Shown here piece after piece: positions 1 through 6,122 of a DNA stretch of 6,129 bases. The stretch is taken from contig SKHV01000298.1 in assembly GCA_007116765.1 (NCBI GenBank), forward strand, positions 1 through 6,129. The letters run 5' to 3'. Each line of letters starts with the position of its first letter. Positions within the stretch are counted from its first letter, which is position 1. The DNA is from Prolixibacteraceae bacterium (lineage in GTDB: Bacteria; Bacteroidota; Bacteroidia; Bacteroidales; Prolixibacteraceae). The notes beneath the pieces are model-generated. The model was not told the origin of the DNA. It saw only the letters and a program-made list of their open reading frames with translations, and did no database searches. The translations under genes were made by a program, and so were the position numbers.

Positions 1-1094
1 AAAAGCATTCGGTTGAATTAGCCGAAAACGCAAATAAAGCTCTTGAAATAATAAAAAATACCGAATTCGATATTATTCTGTGTGATATCAAAATGCCCGA
101 CATGGATGGGATTGAGTTGTTGCCTCATTTGCTGGATGCACACCCCGATACCCCTGTGGTAATGATTTCGGGACACGGGAATATCGATACAGCTGTTGAT
201 GCTATCAAAAAAGGCGCGTACGATTTTATTGAAAAACCACTCGACTTAAACCGCCTGTTGATTACAATCAAGAATGCGGTAGACAAATCAAGTCTGGTTG
301 TTGAAACCAAAACATTGCGGAAAAAGATAAATCAGAAATACCAGATTGTAGGAGAATCGAAAGCCATTTCAGAAATACTTGGAATGACCGATAAGGTTGC
401 ACAAACCGATGCGAGGGTGCTAATTACCGGGGCAAACGGCTCAGGTAAAGAATTGATCGCGCGCCGACTACACGATTTGAGTAACCGTGCGGCCAATCCG
501 TTTGTCGAAGTTAATTGCGCCGCAATTCCTTCCGAGTTAATCGAAAGTGAACTTTTTGGTCATGAAAAGGGAGCTTTTACCTCGGCCGTGAAACAGCGAA
601 AGGGAAAATTCGAACAGGCAGAAGGCGGAACGCTTTTTCTCGACGAAATTGGTGATATGAGTCTTTCTGCACAGGCTAAAGTGCTAAGAGCCTTACAGGA
701 AAATGTAGTGACACGTGTAGGTGGCGATAAGGCCATTGAGGTAAATGTGAGAGTTATTGCAGCCACAAATAAAGACATGCAGAAAGAAATTGAAAACGGA
801 AGTTTTCGCGAAGACCTATACCATCGTATAAGTGTAATTGTAATTCATGTGCCGGCTCTTAACGAGAGGGTGGAAGACATTCCATTGCTTGCCGAGCATT
901 TCATCGCAGAAATTTGTCACGAATATGGAATGCCTGAGAAAAAAATCAACAAGCAAGCCATTGAAAAGTTAAAAGAATTTCAATGGACAGGTAATATTCG
1001 TGAATTTCGTAACGTGATTGAACGCTTAATAATTCTTTGTGATAGCGAAATCACAAAAGACGATATAATGCTATATGCACAGCCGTTGAAATAG
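1..1094 (+). CDS. NtrC-family sigma-54-interacting response regulator, 5'-truncated by the window edge
   Basis: This is a response regulator fused to an AAA+ sigma-54 activator domain. The reading frame is open from base 3, so the true start lies upstream; the first ATG at 93 is inside the receiver and is not the start. The receiver keeps the phospho-acceptor Asp (codon 84-86, context LCDIKMP), the Ser of MISGHG (about 165-182) and the Lys of EKP (about 231-239). About 25 N-terminal residues, including the acidic pair, are missing. The AAA+ domain has Walker A GANGSGKE (429-452), a GAFTGA-loop variant GAFTSA (570-587), Walker B LFLDE (633-647), sensor I AATN, an FREDLYHR arginine-finger region, and WTGNIREFRN (984-1013) near sensor II. 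The protein stops about 27 residues after that motif, so there is no Fis-type helix-turn-helix. By family it should remodel sigma-54 RNA polymerase on phosphorylation. Target genes and partner kinase are not visible. The family call is firm; the specific role is unknown. Confidence 0.93.
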   Translation, partial: KHSVELAENANKALEIIKNTEFDIILCDIKMPDMDGIELLPHLLDAHPDTPVVMISGHGNIDTAVDAIKKGAYDFIEKPLDLNRLLITIKNAVDKSSLVVETKTLRKKINQKYQIVGESKAISEILGMTDKVAQTDARVLITGANGSGKELIARRLHDLSNRAANPFVEVNCAAIPSELIESELFGHEKGAFTSAVKQRKGKFEQAEGGTLFLDEIGDMSLSAQAKVLRALQENVVTRVGGDKAIEVNVRVIAATNKDMQKEIENGSFREDLYHRISVIVIHVPALNERVEDIPLLAEHFIAEICHEYGMPEKKINKQAIEKLKEFQWTGNIREFRNVIERLIILCDSEITKDDIMLYAQPLK

Positions 1095-1103
1095 CAGCAA
1101 ATA

Positions 1104-1973
1104 TTAATCTGAAAGCTTACTCAGTACATATTCAATTAACTCATTCATGTGCGGATGATAATCCTTACTGGCATTGCCGCTTACTCTGTTGGCAATAATA
1201 AGACAAATGGTAAGTGCTTCGTGTCCCAGTAATTTTGATAACCCATAAATTGCAGAGCTTTCCATTTCGTAGTTTGTAATTTTTTTGCCAATAAATTCGA
1301 ATGATTCAATTTTGCTGTTTAGCTTCGAATCTGCAAGCGGAATACGTAATACTCTGCCTTGAGGTCCGTAAAAACCTGGTGCCGAGATATTAACGCCAAC
1401 AAGGGTTTTATTGCTCGATATTTCTTGTAAAAGTTGTTCGGAACAGTTTGCCACATAAGGTTTAGCTAAAAGTTTGTCCCATTGTGTGTGTTGCATAAGC
1501 GATTGTTCAAACTCTAAATCGCAAACCACATTTCTTCCCTCATAAAAATTAAGCAATCCGTCAAATCCAATTGATTTTTCAGAAATAACAAACGAGTTTA
1601 CAGGGATATTTGCTTGTAAACTACCCGATGTGCCAATTCGAATTAAATTGAGTGAGGTTTTGTCTTTTTTAATCTCGCGGGTTTCGAGATCAATGTTCAC
1701 AAGGGCATCAAGCTCGTTAACTACGATGTCAATATTGTCGGTGCCAATGCCGGTTGCCACAACTGATAAGTGTCTGTTCTTATACCAACCGGTTACTGTT
1801 TTGAATTCGCGGTTTTGTACATTACACTCAATTTTGTCGAAATACGAAGAGATTAGCTCAACTCTGCCCGGATCGCCAACTAATAAAATTGTATCGGCAA
1901 TTTGCTCGGGCTTTAAATGCAGGTGGAAAATAGATCCGTCGGGGTTAATTATTAATTCTGAAGGTTGTATCAT
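1104..1973 (-). CDS. Nucleoside phosphorylase, probably uridine phosphorylase
   Basis: This 289-residue protein belongs to the PNP/UDP phosphorylase family I, which cleaves nucleosides with phosphate to give a free base and ribose-1-phosphate in the cytoplasm. Visible motifs are the phosphate-binding GDPGR (residues 33-37), RIGTSG (112-117) and NYEMES (234-239), whose Met-Glu pair contacts the ribose. GFYGPQGR (200-207) aligns by eye with the uracil-recognising Gln-x-Arg segment of E. coli Udp (SFYPGQER). This favours uridine over purine nucleosides, although methylthioadenosine or purine substrates are not excluded. Its length is somewhat greater than the roughly 253 residues of E. coli Udp. 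The start is the ATG at 1973, with an A/T-rich upstream region and no clear Shine-Dalgarno site. It is monocistronic here: it diverges from the deformylase-like gene, and its stop lies 9 bp from the stop of the convergent response regulator. Confidence 0.87.
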   Translation of the reverse strand: MIQPSELIINPDGSIFHLHLKPEQIADTILLVGDPGRVELISSYFDKIECNVQNREFKTVTGWYKNRHLSVVATGIGTDNIDIVVNELDALVNIDLETREIKKDKTSLNLIRIGTSGSLQANIPVNSFVISEKSIGFDGLLNFYEGRNVVCDLEFEQSLMQHTQWDKLLAKPYVANCSEQLLQEISSNKTLVGVNISAPGFYGPQGRVLRIPLADSKLNSKIESFEFIGKKITNYEMESSAIYGLSKLLGHEALTICLIIANRVSGNASKDYHPHMNELIEYVLSKLSD

Positions 1974-2107
1974 ATTCTGAAATATTTTTAGGTTAAAACT
2001 ATCGAATTTTTCTCTATGTTACTAGTGTTTTGGCACAAATAATTAGTTTTTATATTAGATATTCTATAAATCTTTTCAAGTTCGATATGAGATAGCTCAC
2101 CCTTGCA

Positions 2108-2138
2108 ATTGCATACACAATATTTTTAAGTATTTTTG
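2108..2138 (+). promoter_or_regulatory. Putative Bacteroidota-type promoter for the deformylase-like/prohibitin-like genes
   Basis: A full match to the Bacteroidota -7 element TAnnTTTG (TATTTTTG, 2131-2138) follows an ATTG at 2108-2111, at the position of the -33 TTG element, with a 19-bp spacer. This is within the usual 19-21 bp range. It would start transcription at about 2145, giving a leader of roughly 65 nt before the ATG at 2209. The -33 element overlaps a perfect 10-bp palindrome, TGCAATTGCA (2104-2113). The AT-rich context makes chance matches possible. Confidence 0.45.
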
Positions 2139-2208
2139 ATGTTTATATACACATTGATGTTTTTTTAATGGCTTAATAATCTGCTTTATTGCTAAAAAAT
2201 AAATTGGT

Positions 2209-2838
2209 ATGAAACGAATTCTTTTTCTTATTGCAATATCGGTTTTAATTGCAGGCCTACATTCGGGATGTAGGCAAGCTGTGCTAAGCGAAAATGAAAT
2301 TGCATTGGTGTGGTCGGGTGAAGCAAACGAACCTCTGCCGGTGCTAACAATTCATCACAAGGCCGACTCTCTTTTTTTGCGTGAACCCGCTCGTAAAATT
2401 AAACCAAAACATGTTTCAGACTCAACAATTCAGCATCTCAAAAAGCGCATGTACTCAACAGTAACTAGTCCCAAGGTTGATGGTATTGGTATTGCTGCAC
2501 CACAGGTGGGAGTTGGAATTCAAATGATTTATGTGCAGCGGCTCGATAAAACAGGATATCCTTTTGAGGTTTTTTTTAACCCTGAAATTATTGCCTATGG
2601 CGATAGTATTAATTCGGGAATGGAAGGGTGTTTAAGCGTACCTTTTATGCGCGGAAATGTGGAGCGTTCGCACAATATTGATATTGCATATCTCGATTCG
2701 CTTGGAAATAGAAAGCAGGAATCGATTAGTGGCTTTACCGCTGTAATTTTTCAACACGAAATTGACCATTTAAATGGAGTTCTTTATTTTGACCATATTT
2801 TCAATGGTTTTGAAGCTTTAATTCAGATAGATAATTAA
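2209..2838 (+). CDS. Exported peptide deformylase-like metalloprotein (putative lipoprotein)
   Basis: The 209-residue protein has a peptide deformylase fold with all three signature motifs: GIGIAAPQ (92-99), EGCLS (139-143) and QHEIDH (182-187). These supply metal ligands Cys141, His183 and His187, the catalytic Glu184 and the oxyanion Gln99. Peptide deformylase normally removes the formyl group from nascent N-formyl-Met in the cytoplasm. Here the first 21 residues look like a signal peptide: Lys-Arg, a hydrophobic stretch at about 4-17, then HSGC. Cys21 could be a lipidation site, but His at -3 is a poor lipobox residue, so signal peptidase I cleavage or a membrane anchor is possible. The deformylase domain spans about 42-205. 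The ATG at 2209 is chosen because it opens this signal and follows an A-rich stretch. The prohibitin-like gene begins 20 bp downstream, suggesting one transcript. It is probably not the housekeeping Def, and its substrate is unknown. Confidence 0.88.
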   Translation: MKRILFLIAISVLIAGLHSGCRQAVLSENEIALVWSGEANEPLPVLTIHHKADSLFLREPARKIKPKHVSDSTIQHLKKRMYSTVTSPKVDGIGIAAPQVGVGIQMIYVQRLDKTGYPFEVFFNPEIIAYGDSINSGMEGCLSVPFMRGNVERSHNIDIAYLDSLGNRKQESISGFTAVIFQHEIDHLNGVLYFDHIFNGFEALIQIDN

Positions 2839-2858
2839 TTAAATGTAAAATTAATATT

Positions 2859-3677
2859 ATGAATAATAACAAAAAGACAGTTTTAATAGTAGTAGGAGTC
2901 ACCGCACTTTTATTATTGATGGTTTTTGGTAACCGAACATTTATTATTGTGAAAGAAACTGAACGAGCTATTTTGTTTCGTCCGTTTTCCGATGGTTTAA
3001 GTAAAGACCGGGTATTTTCACCCGGTTTTCATGTAATTGCACCATGGAACAAAGCAATACGCTACGATGTAGCTGAACAACAACGTGAAGAGCGTATGGA
3101 TGTGCTCGACAAAAACGGGTTGTCGGTGAACATGGATATTACAGTGAGGTTTTTACCCTTGCAAGAAAGGATAGGTTATTTGCATGAGCAATTCAGAGGA
3201 AACTATGTAAACAATCTGGTTATTCCCGAGGTTCGCTCGTCGGTGAGGCGTGTTACCGGTCGCTACACTGCGGAGGAAATTTATTCGACCAAACGTAACG
3301 AAGTTGAAGCAGCTATTGTACAAGAAACAGGCGAAGTTTTGCAAAATAATAATATTCAAATGCGCGCCTTGCTTATTCGTTCAATAAACCTTCCCGAGCA
3401 AATTAAAGGAGCTATTGAAAATAAACTGACACAGGAGCAAGAAGCTTTGGCATACCGTTTCAGACTTGAGCGTGAACGTAGCGAGGCTGATCGTCGCCGT
3501 ATTGAAGCACAAGGTATTGCAGACTATAACCAGATTATAAGTTCAAGTTTGACTGACAGAATCCTGCAACAAAAGGGAATTGATGCTACACTGCAACTTT
3601 CAGAATCCAATAACACGAAAGTAATTGTGATTGGTGGTGGAGATGATGGGCTTCCTTTAATTTTAGGTGGTAATTAG
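2859..3677 (+). CDS. SPFH/band-7 (prohibitin-family) membrane protein
   Basis: This 272-residue protein has the layout of bacterial prohibitin homologues. A short Lys-rich N-terminus is followed by one transmembrane helix (about 7-24), an SPFH domain (about 26-190, with FSPGFHVIAPW at 53-63 and a Tyr-Thr-Ala-Glu-Glu-Ile-Tyr segment near 136-142), then a highly charged Glu/Arg-rich helix likely to form a coiled coil (about 183-220). The C-terminus is Gly-rich, with KVIVIGGGDDGLPLILGG (254-271). Family members form large rings in the membrane, and the HflK/HflC and mitochondrial prohibitin relatives modulate FtsH-type AAA proteases. That role is known for relatives and is only inferred here. 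The gene follows the deformylase-like gene by 20 bp with no terminator between them, so they are probably co-transcribed. No ftsH-like gene is present in the window. Confidence 0.92.
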   Translation: MNNNKKTVLIVVGVTALLLLMVFGNRTFIIVKETERAILFRPFSDGLSKDRVFSPGFHVIAPWNKAIRYDVAEQQREERMDVLDKNGLSVNMDITVRFLPLQERIGYLHEQFRGNYVNNLVIPEVRSSVRRVTGRYTAEEIYSTKRNEVEAAIVQETGEVLQNNNIQMRALLIRSINLPEQIKGAIENKLTQEQEALAYRFRLERERSEADRRRIEAQGIADYNQIISSSLTDRILQQKGIDATLQLSESNNTKVIVIGGGDDGLPLILGGN

Positions 3678-3725
3678 TCTTTGATTTGCTGATAATTTAA
3701 CTTTTATAGCTTATTTGTTTAAAGT

Positions 3726-4184
3726 ATGATTCAACGTATTCAAACAGTTTATTTAGCTTTAGCTTTAATTTTCTTGGGGCTTTTGAGCTGGCTGCCCATG
3801 GGCGAAATAGCCGCGAACAACGAAGTTTACAGTTTTAGTATTAAAGGGTTGATTAACACGGCTAACCAGAGTGTGGTGTTAAACGGTTTGCCTCTTATTA
3901 TTCTACTGGTTATTATTGAAATAATTCAGGTTTTTATTATTTTTCTATATAAAAACAGAATAAGGCAAATACGTTTGGCTACTTTAAATCTATTGCTGAT
4001 GCTTGGTCTTTTTGGCGTAAGTATGTATTTCATGCATTCGTCAGCTAATGAGTTTGCTGAGCCGGTTAAGGTATATAAGGTTGCCATGGCTTTCCCACTG
4101 GTTGCCGCCATTTTTAATTATCTTGGAATACGGGCAATTGGTAAAGACGAAGCACTAATACGTTCAATTGACCGGATTAGGTAA
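3726..4184 (+). CDS. DUF4293-family four-helix membrane protein
   Basis: This 152-residue integral membrane protein begins MIQRIQTVYL and ends with a charged tail, DEALIRSIDRIR. Both are features I recognise from the DUF4293 family, found in Bacteroidota and of unknown function. Four hydrophobic segments are visible at about 7-25, 54-76, 83-103 and 117-137, with a short basic cytoplasmic-type loop (KNRIRQIR, 76-83) between helices 2 and 3. No catalytic or ligand-binding motif can be seen. The gene lies 48 bp downstream of the prohibitin-like gene on the same strand. I find no convincing promoter or terminator in that gap, so read-through is possible. A strong hairpin terminator follows 16 bp after its stop. 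I infer no function. Confidence 0.85.
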   Translation: MIQRIQTVYLALALIFLGLLSWLPMGEIAANNEVYSFSIKGLINTANQSVVLNGLPLIILLVIIEIIQVFIIFLYKNRIRQIRLATLNLLLMLGLFGVSMYFMHSSANEFAEPVKVYKVAMAFPLVAAIFNYLGIRAIGKDEALIRSIDRIR

Positions 4185-4200
4185 CAAGTCTTATTCTATA

Positions 4201-4240
4201 ACAAACGCCATACTTTTCAATAAGCATGGCGTTTGTTTTT
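4201..4240 (+). terminator. Rho-independent terminator after the DUF4293 gene
   Basis: An 11-bp perfect stem pairs ACAAACGCCAT (4201-4211) with ATGGCGTTTGT (4226-4236). After one A-C mismatch it is extended by CTT/AAG (4213-4215 with 4222-4224), closing a 6-nt TTCAAT loop. A run of five T (4236-4240) follows on the + strand. The site fills the gap between two convergent genes. On the - strand the hairpin is followed by TATAGAATAA, which is U-poor, so any leftward termination should be weaker. Confidence 0.9.
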
Positions 4241-4242
4241 GC

Positions 4243-4689
4243 TTAAAACAAGCAGGATATCTGTTGGGCAATTTCTTCAAGTAGCTTTTTGTCTTTCTCT
4301 CCAAAAGGAGCGTAGGCGTGTGAATCAATATCAATTTCGGCAATAAACTCACCGTTTTTAAAAACCGGCACCACAATTTCCGACTGCACTTCCATGCTAC
4401 AGGCAATATAGTTTTGTATTTTCGATACGTCTTGCACAATCATTGTTTCTTTATTTTGTGCCACTTGCCCGCAAACACCTTTTCCAACCGGTATTAAAGT
4501 GTGGTCGGTTGCCTTACCTGAGTAAGGGCCAAGGTATAGTACGTTTGCCTCCTTATCAAGAATGTAAAACCCAACCCAGTCGTAATGTTCGACTTCATAT
4601 TTGAGAAGCTTACATATAGAATGTAGCTTTTCGGTGTCGCTTGTTTTTTGACTGACAATGTTTTCAACTTTTATTCTAATTGTTTCCAT
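4243..4689 (-). CDS. GAF-domain protein, probable free methionine-(R)-sulfoxide reductase
   Basis: This 148-residue single GAF-domain protein resembles E. coli YebR/MsrC (fRMsr), which reduces free methionine-R-sulfoxide in the cytoplasm. Visible family features are WVGFY (38-42), LGPYSGK (53-59), IPVGKGVCG (66-74, Cys73), YIACSMEVQSEIVVP (94-108, Cys97 and Glu104) and EIDIDS (118-123, Asp120 and Asp122). Cys73 and Cys97 match the second and third of the three family cysteines; the first is His63 here. I chose the ATG at 4689. The frame stays open to an ATG at 4761, but that would overlap pyrI by 62 bp and add 24 residues that look like antisense-type filler. With the chosen start the gene lies 10 bp after the pyrI stop, so it is probably the last gene of the pyrB-pyrI operon. 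A small-molecule-sensing GAF protein without reductase activity is the alternative. Confidence 0.82.
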   Translation of the reverse strand: METIRIKVENIVSQKTSDTEKLHSICKLLKYEVEHYDWVGFYILDKEANVLYLGPYSGKATDHTLIPVGKGVCGQVAQNKETMIVQDVSKIQNYIACSMEVQSEIVVPVFKNGEFIAEIDIDSHAYAPFGEKDKKLLEEIAQQISCLF

Positions 4690-4699
4690 TTCATAGGTA

Positions 4700-5152
4700 T
4701 TAACGAATTCTGACTTCCTTCTCGGTAGTAATTTTCTCGCAAAACCGGCACTTGAGTTCAATGGGGTTTTCTGATATTACATCAAAATGTGTGGTAATAC
4801 TTTCGTGGTTGGTTATGCATTTAGGGTTGAAACACTTTACAATGCTTATGATTTGCTCAGGAATTTCGACAACCCGCTTTTCAACTACCTGATAGTTTTT
4901 AATAGTATTGAGTTTAGCATGCGGAGCTATGAGTGCAATTTTATCGATTTCTTCGCCTTGAAAAAAACGGTTTTCTACTTTAATAATTGCTTTTTTCCCC
5001 ATGCGCTTGCTGTCAAGATTGGTTCCAAAGGTTATCATTTCGTCACCTTTGAACAATTGTAATATGTTTATTACATCGAAAAGCCTGTTTGATGGTATGT
5101 GGTCAATCACAGTTCCGTCTTTAATTGCGCTTACTTGTAGTTCTTTATCCAT
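4700..5152 (-). CDS. pyrI: Aspartate carbamoyltransferase regulatory chain
   Basis: The 150-residue protein is close to the 153 residues of E. coli PyrI. PyrI binds the catalytic trimers and makes aspartate transcarbamoylase respond to CTP/UTP inhibition and ATP activation. The N-terminal nucleotide-binding domain keeps TVIDHIP (14-20; Asp17 and His18 match E. coli Asp19 and His20), Lys58 in IIKVEN and Lys92 in YQVVEKR, all effector-site equivalents by eye. The C-terminal zinc domain has Cys107-x4-Cys112 and Cys135-x2-Cys138, the four structural zinc ligands that mediate contact with PyrB. It begins 7 bp after the pyrB stop and is followed 10 bp later by the GAF-domain gene. All expected residues are present, so the subunit should be functional. 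Confidence 0.96.
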   Translation of the reverse strand: MDKELQVSAIKDGTVIDHIPSNRLFDVINILQLFKGDEMITFGTNLDSKRMGKKAIIKVENRFFQGEEIDKIALIAPHAKLNTIKNYQVVEKRVVEIPEQIISIVKCFNPKCITNHESITTHFDVISENPIELKCRFCEKITTEKEVRIR

Positions 5153-5159
5153 GGTATGT

Positions 5160-6077
5160 TTATTTTATTAAACCCAAAATTAATGAAATAATAGCCTGCC
5201 GTGTATAAATCCCGTTGCGAGCCTGCTCAAAATAGTAGGCTTTGGGGTTTGAATCCACATCGGGATGTATTTCGTTTACGCGTGGCAGCGGGTGTAAAAT
5301 TCGCATGGTTTCTTTTGTGTTTTGGAGCATTTTGTTGCGAAGAATGTATATGTTTTTTACTTTCTCATACTCCATTGGGTCGGTAAAGCGTTCTTTCTGA
5401 ACTCTTGTCATATAAATTATATCAGCAGCAGAAATGATATCAGTAAATTCTCTATGCTCAAAATATTTTATTCCCTTCGAGTCGAGGTAGCGTTTGTATT
5501 CTATGGGCATTGATAATTCGGGAGGAGAAACAAAGTTGAAAATTGGGTTTTTAAAAACTGAAAGTGCCTGCAATAGCGAGTGTACAGTGCGGCCGTATTT
5601 TAAATCGCCTACGAGAAAAATGTTAATGTCGTCGAGCTTGCCTTGGGTTTTCTTTATTGAATACAAGTCGAGCAGAGTTTGTGTAGGATGCTGATTGGCA
5701 CCGTCGCCCGCGTTGATTACCGGTACTCCTGCAATTTGACTGGCGTAACGGGCACTCCCTTCAAGTGGGTGGCGCATTACGATAAGGTCGGTGTAATTGG
5801 CTGCCATGCGAATGGTGTCGTGCAATGTTTCGCCTTTGGTTACACTCGACGATGAGGAGTCGGTAAAGCCCACTATGCGTCCGCCAAGACGGTTAATGGC
5901 CGATTCGAAACTCAGGCGGGTGCGTGTTGATGGTTCGAAAAACAGCGACGCGATAACTGTTCCTTTTAGTAAGTCTTGATTTGGATTCGCTTCAAAATCA
6001 GCGGCTAAGTCCATTATTCGCAAGTAATCGTCTTTGCTATAGTCGGTAATTGAAATGAGGCTTTTCTTATGCATCAT
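5160..6077 (-). CDS. pyrB: Aspartate carbamoyltransferase catalytic subunit
   Basis: The 305-residue protein catalyses carbamoyl phosphate + L-aspartate to N-carbamoyl-L-aspartate, the committed step of de novo UMP synthesis. The carbamoyl-phosphate loop FFEPSTRTRLSFE (46-58) is intact. So are the Ser-rich loop ending in Lys81 (contributed to the neighbouring active site), RHP (102-104), Gly-Ala-Asn-Gln-His130-Pro-Thr-Gln133, Arg163 in GDLKYGRTVHSL (157-168), Arg225 and Gln227 in MTRVQKERF (223-231), and HPLPR (262-266). Length is typical (E. coli about 310). Two tandem ATG codons (6077 and 6074) open the gene; I give the upstream one and cannot exclude the second. It is the first gene of pyrB-pyrI-GAF. 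Downstream pyrI indicates the allosteric class B holoenzyme. The promoter lies in the last 52 bp of the window or beyond it. Confidence 0.97.
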   Translation of the reverse strand: MMHKKSLISITDYSKDDYLRIMDLAADFEANPNQDLLKGTVIASLFFEPSTRTRLSFESAINRLGGRIVGFTDSSSSSVTKGETLHDTIRMAANYTDLIVMRHPLEGSARYASQIAGVPVINAGDGANQHPTQTLLDLYSIKKTQGKLDDINIFLVGDLKYGRTVHSLLQALSVFKNPIFNFVSPPELSMPIEYKRYLDSKGIKYFEHREFTDIISAADIIYMTRVQKERFTDPMEYEKVKNIYILRNKMLQNTKETMRILHPLPRVNEIHPDVDSNPKAYYFEQARNGIYTRQAIISLILGLIK

Positions 6078-6089
6078 GTGTTATATTGG

Positions 6090-6122
6090 TTATTTTTTTT
6101 TCATGTCTAAATTATAAAAAAA
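6090..6122 (-). promoter_or_regulatory. pyrB leader: mini-ORF with A9 tract and upstream U7 tract
   Basis: Read leftward, the leader shows a run of seven T (6122-6116), TATAAT (6116-6111), then a five-codon reading frame, ATG followed by nine A and TAA (6104-6090). It encodes Met-Lys-Lys-Lys and ends 12 nt before the pyrB ATG. TATAAT could be a -10 hexamer, or the U tract could be the tail of a terminator whose hairpin lies outside the window. The homopolymer could be a site of polymerase slippage or leader translation. In this AT-rich DNA any of these could arise by chance. Only the sequence pattern is certain. Confidence 0.25.

Noticed and set aside
1630..1980. 116-codon rightward frame opposite the uridine phosphorylase
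   Set aside because: It is antisense to a gene with clear conserved motifs and has no protein-like features of its own.
2031..2046. TGGCAC resembling the -24 element of a sigma-54 promoter, near a sigma-54 activator gene
   Set aside because: The -12 TTGC/GC element is absent at the required spacing; the sequence there is AT-only apart from one G.
1974..2208. Possible small RNA or riboswitch in the divergent intergenic region
   Set aside because: The sequence is AT-rich with no stable multi-stem fold, terminator or known aptamer pattern visible by eye.
4191..4439. 82-codon leftward frame overlapping the terminator and the GAF-domain gene
   Set aside because: It lies in another frame of a well-supported gene, runs through the terminator hairpin and has no recognisable domain.
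4690..4761. N-terminal extension of the GAF-domain gene to the ATG at 4761
   Set aside because: It would overlap the 3' end of pyrI by 62 bp, encodes residues that do not look like the GAF family, and a good ATG lies 10 bp after the pyrI stop.
4787..5062. 91-codon rightward frame opposite pyrI
   Set aside because: It is a complement of conserved PyrI coding sequence with no recognisable domain.
6107..6114. Leftward TAATTTAG resembling the Bacteroidota -7 element for pyrB
   Set aside because: It matches only 7 of 8 positions, and the -33 element would lie beyond the window edge, so it cannot be assessed.
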